A stretch of 5,321 nucleotides of DNA from Smithella sp. UBA2180. Its GTDB lineage: Bacteria > Desulfobacterota > Syntrophia > Syntrophales > Smithellaceae. Both the position numbers and the translations under genes were made by a program. Positions 1 to 5,176 of the stretch are shown piece after piece. A model generated the notes under the pieces. That model was not told where the DNA came from. It saw only the letters and a program-made list of their open reading frames with translations, and searched no databases. How positions within the stretch are numbered: the first letter of the stretch is position 1; each line of letters opens with the position of its first letter. The stretch lies in the NCBI GenBank assembly GCA_002327415.1, contig DCVU01000012.1, positions 3,201 through 8,521 on the forward strand. Direction: 5' to 3'.

Positions 1-402
1 CCTTATTCCAGTTTTTGGAAATGGGCGACGGCCGCCGGTTATGATGAATATGGAGAACTTTTAGCCTTCAATCTTTGCCAGAATATGATAGCCGACGATG
101 AAGATTTTAATGAAAACTGTATGTGGATTGGCGGGAAAATTTATTGCCTTAAGGCGGCGCGCTTTGAATTTGAGAAAGAAAACATCATGCGCCCGTGGAA
201 AATAAAAACAACAGATGGAAGTTTAGAACTGTTGTTTACAACTTCAGGCCAGAGATCCGAAAAGATTAATGCCGGATTCCTCGTTTCAGATTTCCACCAG
301 CCATTTGGTATTTACAGCGGCAGATTCAGAGATGATAATAACCGGATATATACGATGGCGAATTTATTCGGTCTTACCGAACACCATGTGACGCGGTATT
401 AA
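1..402 (+). CDS. DUF2804-type protein, C-terminal part (5' end outside window)
   Basis: The reading frame is open from the first base, giving 133 visible residues before TAA at 400-402; the N-terminus lies upstream of the window. An ATG at 85 is internal, because the upstream codons already read as family-like sequence (W-K-W-A-T-A-A-G-Y-D-E-Y-G, then A-F-N-L). Further family-like blocks are E-N-C-M-W near residue 39-43, the P-W-K-I-K-T-T-D-G strand near residue 65, the H-Q-P-F-G-I-Y-S-G segment, and the C-terminal G-L-T-E-H-H-V-T-R-Y. From memory this order matches the end of DUF2804 proteins (usually over 300 aa), whose biochemical role is not established; no signal peptide or membrane segment is visible in this part. 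It converges on purD with a 4-base gap and no visible terminator. Family assignment is from motif recall, not a search. Confidence 0.75.
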   Translation, partial: PYSSFWKWATAAGYDEYGELLAFNLCQNMIADDEDFNENCMWIGGKIYCLKAARFEFEKENIMRPWKIKTTDGSLELLFTTSGQRSEKINAGFLVSDFHQPFGIYSGRFRDDNNRIYTMANLFGLTEHHVTRY

Positions 403-406
403 TGAT

Positions 407-1735
407 TTAATCCTTGCGTATCTTTTTCATATGATCAATACGTTTCTGGATGAGCGCCTCTGTGCCTATGTCTTCGCGATAGGCAACAGGTCCTTTGACG
501 GCGTTGACTCCTTCTTCGGCAATTTTTCGCGCTTGGGCTAAATCGTCGGCGATTCCAACAATGCCGATGGCGCGCGATGAACTTAGATACAAACCATCCT
601 CTTTTTGATCCACTGATGAATAGTAAAGCCGCGCTTTTCCCACATCACCCACTTCAATTTTTGTTTTAGAGGATGCCGCGTCGGGATGATCGGCGGGCAG
701 ACCATAACCTTTCGGTACAACATATTTGCAAACAGTCGCTTTGTGTTCGAATTCAATTTTTAATTTATCCAGCTTTCCGGCAATGATATGGCGGCAGACC
801 TCCACAAAATCAGTTTTTAAAAGCGGCAGGATGTTCATCGCTTCGGGATCGCCAAATCGTGCGTTGTATTCCAGAAGTTTTGCACCGTTTTTTGTAGCAA
901 TAAAACCTCCGTACATAACACCTTTGTAAGGACTGCCGGTTTCTTTAAGAAGCGCTGCCGCGACCTGACGGGTGATTTCCAGTCCATCCTCTAAATCCTT
1001 TGGTTTTAAAAAAGGCATGGAATGATCGGGCAGGGAATAAGAACCCATTCCGCCGGTGTTAGGTCCTTTGTCACCGTCGAATCTTCTTTTGTGATCCTGT
1101 ACCAGCGGTGTGGCAACCACTGTTTTCCCGTCGCAAAGACATTGCAGCGAAAATTCTTCACCATCGAATTTTTCTTCGACAATCAGTGAAGAACCGCCGG
1201 CCAGTATTTGTTCACATAGCTTTAAGGCGTCTTTTTTTGTTTCAAAATGGTCTCCTTGAACCTGCACACCCTTGCCGCCGGTTAAACCATCCGGTTTGAG
1301 AACGATCCCTTCCAGTTCATTTAAAAAAGCTTCTACTCCGTTGATTGTTGTAAATACTCTGAACTGCGGATTGCCGGGAATGTTATATTTTTTGACAAGA
1401 TTTCTGGTAAACGATTTGGAAGTTTCCAGCCGTGCCAGGCTTTTTGTGGGCCCGGCAGAGGGAATATTTATTTTAGACAGGGCATCTGCTACGCCGTTGT
1501 TAAGCGGATCTTCCGGGCCGATAACGGCAAATTCGATTTTATTTTCCGCGGCAAATTCTGTAATAGCATCAAGATCGGCATAACTTCCCAACTTAATCTT
1601 TTCCGAAAGAGAGGCTATCCCCGGATTGTTTGTCTTCATAAAAGAGAATAATTGAGGTTTTTGTTCAGAGCGCGTAATCGCTTCCGCCAGCGCGTGTTCG
1701 CGGGCGCCGTTTCCTATTAGCAATATGTTGGGCAT
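407..1735 (-). CDS. purD: Phosphoribosylamine--glycine ligase (GAR synthetase), archaeal-like form
   Basis: This is a cytosolic ATP-grasp enzyme of de novo purine synthesis: phosphoribosylamine + glycine + ATP give glycinamide ribonucleotide + ADP + Pi. The product is 442 aa, a normal length for PurD. In order one sees the N-domain loop IGNGAREHAL (7-16), GPEDPL (73-78), the ATP-grasp glycine-rich loop LKPDGLTGGKGV (146-157), the signature GDKGPNTGGMGSY (221-233), and the metal/ATP site EYNARFGDPEA (289-299) with E289 and N291 as likely metal ligands. The C-terminal domain ends in DIGTEALIQKRIDHM. The ATG at 1735 is preferred: TTTGGAG lies 8 bases upstream and the product starts directly at the Rossmann-like strand. 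A TTG 33 bases further upstream would add 11 residues but has no well-placed ribosome site and sits in the putative -10 box. Several blocks (GLTGGKGV, PEAMNILPLL, KATVCKYVVPKGYG) look more like archaeal than enterobacterial PurD. No key residue appears missing. Confidence 0.95.
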   Translation of the reverse strand: MPNILLIGNGAREHALAEAITRSEQKPQLFSFMKTNNPGIASLSEKIKLGSYADLDAITEFAAENKIEFAVIGPEDPLNNGVADALSKINIPSAGPTKSLARLETSKSFTRNLVKKYNIPGNPQFRVFTTINGVEAFLNELEGIVLKPDGLTGGKGVQVQGDHFETKKDALKLCEQILAGGSSLIVEEKFDGEEFSLQCLCDGKTVVATPLVQDHKRRFDGDKGPNTGGMGSYSLPDHSMPFLKPKDLEDGLEITRQVAAALLKETGSPYKGVMYGGFIATKNGAKLLEYNARFGDPEAMNILPLLKTDFVEVCRHIIAGKLDKLKIEFEHKATVCKYVVPKGYGLPADHPDAASSKTKIEVGDVGKARLYYSSVDQKEDGLYLSSSRAIGIVGIADDLAQARKIAEEGVNAVKGPVAYREDIGTEALIQKRIDHMKKIRKD

Positions 1736-1743
1736 GGTCGATA

Positions 1744-1750
1744 CTCCAAA
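1744..1750 (-). promoter_or_regulatory. Ribosome binding site deciding the purD start
   Basis: On the minus strand this reads TTTGGAG, followed by 8 bases and the ATG at 1735-1733. It supports the 442-residue form of PurD over the longer TTG-initiated reading frame at 1768, which has only a distant GAGG about 14 bases upstream. Confidence 0.7.
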
Positions 1751-1764
1751 GATAATTTTATTGT

Positions 1765-1793
1765 CCAATAACGGAAAATGCGCCTCAAGTCAA
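1765..1793 (-). promoter_or_regulatory. Putative sigma70-type promoter of purD
   Basis: The minus strand carries a good -35 box TTGACT (1793-1788), a 17-base spacer and a weak -10 box TATTGG (1770-1765). Transcription would begin near 1758, leaving a short leader of about 20-25 bases that contains the ribosome site. The -10 match is poor (3 of 6), so the assignment is tentative. No PurR-like operator or purine riboswitch fold is apparent in the short leader. Confidence 0.35.
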
Positions 1794-1810
1794 ATGGTGG
1801 CATAAAATAT

Positions 1811-1839
1811 TTGTCTTTTTTTACCTTAATCTGTTAAAT
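1811..1839 (+). promoter_or_regulatory. Putative promoter of the CNNM/CBS gene pair
   Basis: TTGTCT (1811-1816) and TTAAAT (1834-1839) are separated by 17 bases, each matching the sigma70 consensus at 4 of 6 positions, in an AT-rich stretch 36 bases ahead of the TTG start codon. This leaves about 30 bases of leader, too short for an Mg2+-sensing riboswitch, so any cation control at RNA level is unlikely if this promoter is correct. Confidence 0.4.
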
Positions 1840-1861
1840 TAAAAGCATAAACAACATCAAC

Positions 1862-1868
1862 GAGGTGG
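1862..1868 (+). promoter_or_regulatory. Strong ribosome binding site in front of a TTG start
   Basis: GAGGTGG lies 7 bases upstream of TTG at 1876 and fixes that rare codon as the start. No ATG or GTG occurs in frame between this site and the first membrane segment. A second TTG at 1882 would be 13 bases away and is less well placed. Confidence 0.75.
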
Positions 1869-1875
1869 TAAATAA

Positions 1876-3144
1876 TTGGGTTTGAATTCTGATATTGTTG
1901 TTCTGATCATTCTTTTTATGCTTTCCGGATTTTTTTCGTCGGCGGAGGCGGCACTACTTTCGCTGAGAGATCTACACCTGCATAAAATGAAACAGGACAA
2001 CTATCCGTTTTTTGACTATGTTGTGAAATTACTTTCCAATCAACGACGACTGCTTATTACGATTGTGACCAGCAACGAAGCTGTAAATGTGATCATTTCT
2101 ATTCTGGCAGCCTCTTTTTTTATTGGACTTTTCGGTAGTAACGGGCAATGGGTTTCCATTGTTTTCACAACGGTCGTTTTGCTGATTGTCGGCGAAGCCA
2201 TTCCCAAGACCTTCGGCGTTACTTATCCTATGCAGATTTCCACGATAGTTTCTCCGCCGCTAATGGCGATTTCCCGTTTGGAGTATCCTGTAGTTGCCGG
2301 TCTGGAAAAAATTTCCGGGCTTTTCCTGAATCGCTACGGTTCAGATAAATCCACGGAATCGGAAGCTCTTATGGAGGACGAATTCAAAACGCTCGTTGAT
2401 GCCGGCAGCCTGGAGGGCGTCGTTGATGAATCGCAAAAAGAATTAATTACGAAAATATTCGAGTTGGGAGACAGGCCGGTAACGGACATCATGATACCCC
2501 GAGTGGATATGTTTTGTCTTCCGCTGGATATGCCGGTTGCTTATATGCTTCAATCCATCGCTGGGGCAAGGCAGGAGCGTGTGCCCGTTTACAGGGAGGA
2601 CAAAGACGATATTGTCGGGATTTTATTTGCCCGTGATTTGCTCAACAACGTCTGGCGGGGACGAGCACATGATAGCATTCAAAATCTTTTAATGAAACCA
2701 TATTTTGTTCCTGAACAGCAAACGGTTCACGGGCTTCTGCATGATTTCCAGAAAAACTTCTTGCAGATTGCCATTGTGGTTGACGAATACGGCGGGGTTT
2801 CCGGAATGATAACCCTTGAGCATATTCTGGAACATCTTTTTGAAGAGACTAACAGCGATGATGAATCTGCTTGCGAGGGATGCGAGAAAATTGATGACCA
2901 AACAATTATTATTCCAGGTGGTATGTCGGTTGAACAATGCAATAAAATTCTCGAAGCTGAATTACCGGAAGATGAATTCGATACAATAGGCGGGTTTGTT
3001 CTGCACCTTTTCGGAAAGATGCCGGAAAAAGGTGAAGAAGTAAGCTTGGAAGGATATGTATTTTCCGTTCATGATATAAGCAAGACAAGAATACTGAAAG
3101 TGAAAATAACAAGGGAACAACCCCTGGAGCCTGAAGAGCAATGA
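1876..3144 (+). CDS. CNNM-CBS-CorC_HlyC family membrane protein (CorC/CorB-like), first paralogue
   Basis: This is a 422-residue inner-membrane protein of the hemolysin-C/CorC (UPF0053, CNNM) family, whose members are implicated in Mg2+/Co2+ transport or efflux. The CNNM membrane domain occupies about 1-150, with hydrophobic segments near 6-29, 58-86, 91-114 and 120-142. It holds the family features SSAEAALLS (21-29), SNEAVN (66-71) and GEAIPKT (106-112). A CBS pair follows at about 203-260 (TDIMIPRVD, ERVPVY, DIVGIL) and 270-325 (IVVDEYGGVSGMITLEH). The CorC_HlyC domain runs from about 338 to 412 (DEFDTIGGFVLHLFGKMP). An oddity is TLEH at 313-316 where the family normally has T-[LI]-E-D; the acidic residue contacts the nucleotide ribose in many CBS domains. 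A short acidic linker carries a CEGC pair (333-336). The start is TTG. The stop overlaps the next gene by 4 bases. Family assignment is firm; the transported ion and direction are inferred. Confidence 0.9.
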   Translation: MGLNSDIVVLIILFMLSGFFSSAEAALLSLRDLHLHKMKQDNYPFFDYVVKLLSNQRRLLITIVTSNEAVNVIISILAASFFIGLFGSNGQWVSIVFTTVVLLIVGEAIPKTFGVTYPMQISTIVSPPLMAISRLEYPVVAGLEKISGLFLNRYGSDKSTESEALMEDEFKTLVDAGSLEGVVDESQKELITKIFELGDRPVTDIMIPRVDMFCLPLDMPVAYMLQSIAGARQERVPVYREDKDDIVGILFARDLLNNVWRGRAHDSIQNLLMKPYFVPEQQTVHGLLHDFQKNFLQIAIVVDEYGGVSGMITLEHILEHLFEETNSDDESACEGCEKIDDQTIIIPGGMSVEQCNKILEAELPEDEFDTIGGFVLHLFGKMPEKGEEVSLEGYVFSVHDISKTRILKVKITREQPLEPEEQ

Positions 3145-4412
3145 GCTTTTATTTAATCATCGCGGCCATATTGTTTTGTCTTGTGCTGGAAATGCTGTAT
3201 TCCGGCGGCGAAGTGGCGCTGTTTGCCTCCGATCTCAATAAACTGAAAAATCTCGCGCACCGTGGATCAAAAGCCGCCGTTCAGGCGGTTAAACTAAAAG
3301 AGAGGCCGGAGTGGTTTATCTCCACTGCGCTTGTCGGGACCAATCTGGCAATTATCATCGCGTCAACTCTGGTGACAGGCCTTCTGATATCCTTTTACGG
3401 TCAGGCGCGGGGCGAAAAAATAGCCTTTATGATTATGCTGCCGATTCTTTTTATAATGATTATTGCCCGCAGCATATTTCTGCATCACGCGGAAGCAATG
3501 GCCGTGAAAGTAGCCTGGTTTATTCGTCTTTCCTCAATACTTTTTTATCCGGTCGCTTTTGTTATCGCGGCTGTATCCCGGGGAACTGTTCATCTTTCTT
3601 CTGATCGCATGGCCGGAGAGACTTCCCACATTACCAAGGAAGGGCTCAAATATATTCTGGGCGAAAAGACAAAGGGCGGCGATATCCTGACCAGAGAAAA
3701 GGAAATGGTCAGCCGCGTGTTTGATTTTTCCGAACTGACAGCGGATGAAATCATGGTGCCCATTTCCGCGCTGACTTCTTTGCCCGCTTCCATGAAAATT
3801 TCCGAAGCAGTAGGTGTTGTGGCTGATAAAAAATACATGCGCATTCCCGTTTACGCCGATACGGTTTACAATATTGTCGGAATTTTGCACTACTTCGATC
3901 TTTTACAGATGTTGCTTAAGGACAGGCAGGCAGGCGAAGGAATTGGCGAGGCGACGGTCGCTTCGTGTATGCGCGCGGATGTGTTTTTTGTGCCTGAGAC
4001 AAAAAAAGCCAGTGAACTGCTCGCAGCGATGCAGAAAAAACAGGAGCAGATGGCGGTGGTGGTGGATGAGTACGGCGGCGCGACAGGCGTTGTCACCATA
4101 GAGGATATCGGGGAAGAAATCGTCGGGACCATTGATGAATACGTCGCGGGAGAAAAACTCTACAGAAAAATAGTTCCCGGACGCTATCTGGTATCAGGGC
4201 GTTTGGAAATGGACACACTGCGGCAATTGCTGGACGCCAGATTGCCGGAAGGAAACTATGAAACCGTCGGCGGATTTCTGATGCAGCAGATGGGAAGAAT
4301 TCCAAAGCCGAAAGAAAGGTATCAGTACGGCGGAATTGCGTTTATCATTGAAAACGCTGACCAGAAATCGATAAAGGAAGTGATGGTGATAGCGCCGGCG
4401 CCGGCGCAGTAA
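3141..4412 (+). CDS. CNNM-CBS-CorC_HlyC family membrane protein, second paralogue with degenerate membrane motif
   Basis: This 423-residue paralogue of the preceding gene has the same domain order. The CNNM-like membrane domain (about 1-150) has hydrophobic segments near 2-29, 60-86, 94-113 and 123-146. The CBS pair lies at about 202-258 (DEIMVPISAL, YMRIPVY, NIVGIL) and 273-330 (VVVDEYGGATGVVTIEDIGEEIVG), and the CorC_HlyC domain at about 340-416 (NYETVGGFLMQQMGRIP). SGGEVALFA (21-29) and GTN (66-68) are retained. The position of the conserved G-E-x-x-P-K motif reads I-M-I-I-A-R (105-110) before a family-like S-I-F, so the glutamate, proline and lysine are all replaced. It may therefore not transport on its own. 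Conversely its second CBS keeps the canonical TIED. ATG at 3141 overlaps the previous stop (ATGA), with GGAG at 3125-3128 and GAAGAG at 3133-3138 upstream, so translation is probably coupled. The tail is APAPAQ, encoded by a GC palindrome. Confidence 0.88.
   Translation: MSFYLIIAAILFCLVLEMLYSGGEVALFASDLNKLKNLAHRGSKAAVQAVKLKERPEWFISTALVGTNLAIIIASTLVTGLLISFYGQARGEKIAFMIMLPILFIMIIARSIFLHHAEAMAVKVAWFIRLSSILFYPVAFVIAAVSRGTVHLSSDRMAGETSHITKEGLKYILGEKTKGGDILTREKEMVSRVFDFSELTADEIMVPISALTSLPASMKISEAVGVVADKKYMRIPVYADTVYNIVGILHYFDLLQMLLKDRQAGEGIGEATVASCMRADVFFVPETKKASELLAAMQKKQEQMAVVVDEYGGATGVVTIEDIGEEIVGTIDEYVAGEKLYRKIVPGRYLVSGRLEMDTLRQLLDARLPEGNYETVGGFLMQQMGRIPKPKERYQYGGIAFIIENADQKSIKEVMVIAPAPAQ
4392..4407. 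repeat. 16-base GC-only perfect palindrome at the end of the second CNNM gene
   Basis: GCGCCGGCGCCGGCGC is its own reverse complement and encodes the terminal Ala-Pro-Ala-Pro-Ala of the upstream protein. It lies 3 bases before the stop codon. It is not followed by a T run, so it is not a convincing intrinsic terminator; it may be simple repeat expansion of GCGCCG. Confidence 0.6.
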
Positions 4413-4447
4413 AGGGGCGAATGAGGACTGTTGACCGGGAGCGCATT

Positions 4448-4490
4448 CCGGTAAGGAGGCGCAATAATTAATAATCATATTCCTTACCGG
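4448..4490. repeat. Inverted repeat, 10-bp perfect arms
   Basis: CCGGTAAGGA (4448-4457) and TCCTTACCGG (4481-4490) are exact reverse complements around a 23-base AT-rich loop. The right arm continues into the small palindrome TTACCGGTAA (4484-4493). The left arm contains part of an AAGGAGG Shine-Dalgarno-like sequence that the stem would sequester. There is no T tract after it, so transcription termination is uncertain; an operator or RNA stem are alternatives. Confidence 0.6.
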
Positions 4491-4510
4491 TAAAAGCCGA
4501 AGGGTTTTAC
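4490..4510. terminator. Weak terminator-like hairpin sharing bases with the preceding repeat
   Basis: GTAAAA (4490-4495) pairs with TTTTAC (4505-4510), with an inner CC/GG pair across a GAA loop and one G-G mismatch. A-rich and T-rich flanks lie within the stem, as in some bidirectional terminators, but GC content is low and no extended T run follows. It shares G4490 and the adjacent TAA with the larger repeat, so the two folds would compete. Confidence 0.25.
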
Positions 4511-4590
4511 AAAGTACCAATATGCGTTTTTGCGCTGCAAACAGCACCGCTCAACGTATGTTCATATATGCCTCGCGATACGGTTCTTGC

Positions 4591-4604
4591 CCCGCTGAAG
4601 CGGG
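4591..4604. repeat. Small GC-rich hairpin
   Basis: CCCGC (4591-4595) and GCGGG (4600-4604) form a perfect 5-bp stem with a TGAA loop. It is followed by ACAGTTC and not by T residues. It stands 7 bases before the start of the long imperfect hairpin downstream and may be part of the same structured element. Confidence 0.5.
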
Positions 4605-4611
4605 ACAGTTC

Positions 4612-4653
4612 AACTAACGAATTCCAGTTTACTGCGTAACTGTAATTCGAGTT
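4612..4653. repeat. Long imperfect hairpin, near-palindrome
   Basis: CGAATT (4618-4623) pairs with AATTCG (4644-4649) and CAGTT (4625-4629) with AACTG (4638-4642). A single C/T mismatch (4624/4643) separates the two blocks, so 11 of 12 arm positions pair. The inner AC/GT pair (4631-4632/4636-4637) continues the stem past a bulged T, with a TGC loop. AACT (4612-4615) and AGTT (4650-4653) extend it outward past two unpaired A residues. An outer pair GTTCAA (4608-4613) / TTGAAC (4682-4687) could alternatively enclose it. The function is unknown; extrahelical bases make it look structured, like a REP, folded recombination site or RNA stem. Confidence 0.6.
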
Positions 4654-4699
4654 TCACTGCGCGCCTTGCATCTCAGCACTTTTGAACAGCCCACAAATA

Positions 4700-4705
4700 G
4701 GAGGA
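4700..4705 (+). promoter_or_regulatory. Ribosome binding site in front of a GTG start
   Basis: GGAGGA lies 7 bases upstream of GTG at 4713 and supports that start for the small lipoprotein gene, whose product then begins with a short charged n-region directly followed by the hydrophobic core of a signal peptide. Confidence 0.7.
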
Positions 4706-4712
4706 CAGAAGA

Positions 4713-5176
4713 GTGAAGGAATCAATAAATAGAATCGTTCCCCATATTTTCTATGTTGGCTTATTGATTTGTTTATTGCTTTCTGGCTGTGATCCACGTT
4801 ATGGTCTTTTGGAGTCTAGTGTTCGATTAGCTGATAATTCACGACTTCCTAAGTGGTTTACCATTCCTAATGGTTATTCAAGATGCAATTTAAAGGTGAC
4901 CATAGGTCACTATTACCTTTTGGTAATAATGTTGTTGTTACTCTTTATGGGCCATTTCCAGAGAATAAAGTTATAATGAAAAAAGCAGGGAAAGAACGTT
5001 GGCATCCTTGTACGCTAAAGCAATTTGAAGAAAAAAGAAGTTATGATGTTTGTCCAACATATGACATCATTACAATCAATAATGTCGAAGAAGTTTTTGA
5101 ACATAAATGTGAAGAAGAGGGCGACATTTTATATATTACAGACAACCCAAAACTAAGAGAAGGATCGATGAAGTGA
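4713..5176 (+). pseudogene. Small lipoprotein gene split by a -1 frameshift near 4916
   Basis: From GTG 4713 the frame encodes a type II signal peptide with lipobox L-S-G-C (Cys26, followed by Asp) and then a secreted segment RLPKWFTIPNGYSRCNLKVTI. After about 4913 this frame becomes an unnatural Leu/Ile/Met-rich tail and stops at 4974-4976. The frame one base back is open from 4871 and continues as sensible protein from CCT 4916: PFGNNVVVTLYGPFPENK, then ERWHPCTLKQFEEK, and ILYITDNPKLREG, ending at TGA 5174-5176. One extra base just before 4916 would fuse them into about 154 residues reading HYY-PFGNN. No canonical slippery heptamer is present, so mutation or sequencing error is likelier than programmed frameshifting. 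I recognise no named family. The lines I counted are 28-40% GC, against 60% in a line counted within the upstream CNNM gene. The stop overlaps the glmU start by 4 bases. If intact, it would be an envelope lipoprotein of unknown role. Confidence 0.65.
5160..5164 (+). promoter_or_regulatory. Ribosome binding site for the glmU GTG start
   Basis: AAGGA lies 8 bases upstream of GTG at 5173, inside the coding end of the lipoprotein gene. No in-frame ATG or better-placed start exists nearby upstream, so initiation of glmU depends on a site within the preceding gene. Confidence 0.6.

Larger units (their letters stand above)
4413..4712. other. 300-base gap without a gene, rich in inverted repeats
   Basis: No reading frame here has both a start with a ribosome site and plausible protein sequence; the minus-strand frame across 4194-4547 is mainly a shadow of the CNNM gene. 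The gap contains four separate dyad symmetries (listed individually) and a perfect AAGGAGG at 4453-4459 with no ORF behind it. No clear sigma70 promoter for the downstream gene was found, nor a T-run terminator. The stretch could be a decayed gene, a small palindromic element or a structured leader/ncRNA; the sequence does not decide between them. Confidence 0.6.

Noticed and set aside
1736..1768. Longer PurD starting at TTG 1768 (11 extra residues)
   Set aside because: No properly spaced ribosome site, the extra residues precede the universal start of the N-domain, and the codon overlaps a putative -10 box. ATG 1735 has a good TTTGGAG.
2689..3112. Minus-strand reading frames within the first CNNM gene
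   Set aside because: They are shadows of a clearly coding plus-strand gene, with overlapping frames and no recognisable motif.
4392..4407. GC palindrome as intrinsic terminator of the CNNM pair
   Set aside because: It lies inside the coding sequence and is not followed by a T tract.
4194..4547. 117-residue minus-strand reading frame across the end of the second CNNM gene
   Set aside because: It mostly mirrors the CNNM coding strand, has Arg/His runs from the antisense of GC repeats, and shows no ribosome site or domain-like sequence.
4608..4687. Integron attC-like recombination site before a cassette-like AT-rich gene
   Set aside because: The hairpin has extrahelical bases, but I find no RYYYAAC/GTTRRRY core pair at its outer ends, no second copy after the gene and no integrase in the window.
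4913..4925. Programmed -1 ribosomal frameshift in the lipoprotein gene
   Set aside because: The sequence at the junction (C-CTT-TTG in the first frame) is not an X-XXY-YYZ slippery heptamer, and no convincing stimulatory stem follows at the right distance.
4713..4976. 87-residue protein with a signal peptide and a second C-terminal membrane segment
   Set aside because: The Leu/Met-rich tail arises where the frame leaves the coding phase. The alternative frame gives hydrophilic, protein-like sequence, so the second membrane segment is probably an artefact of the frameshift.
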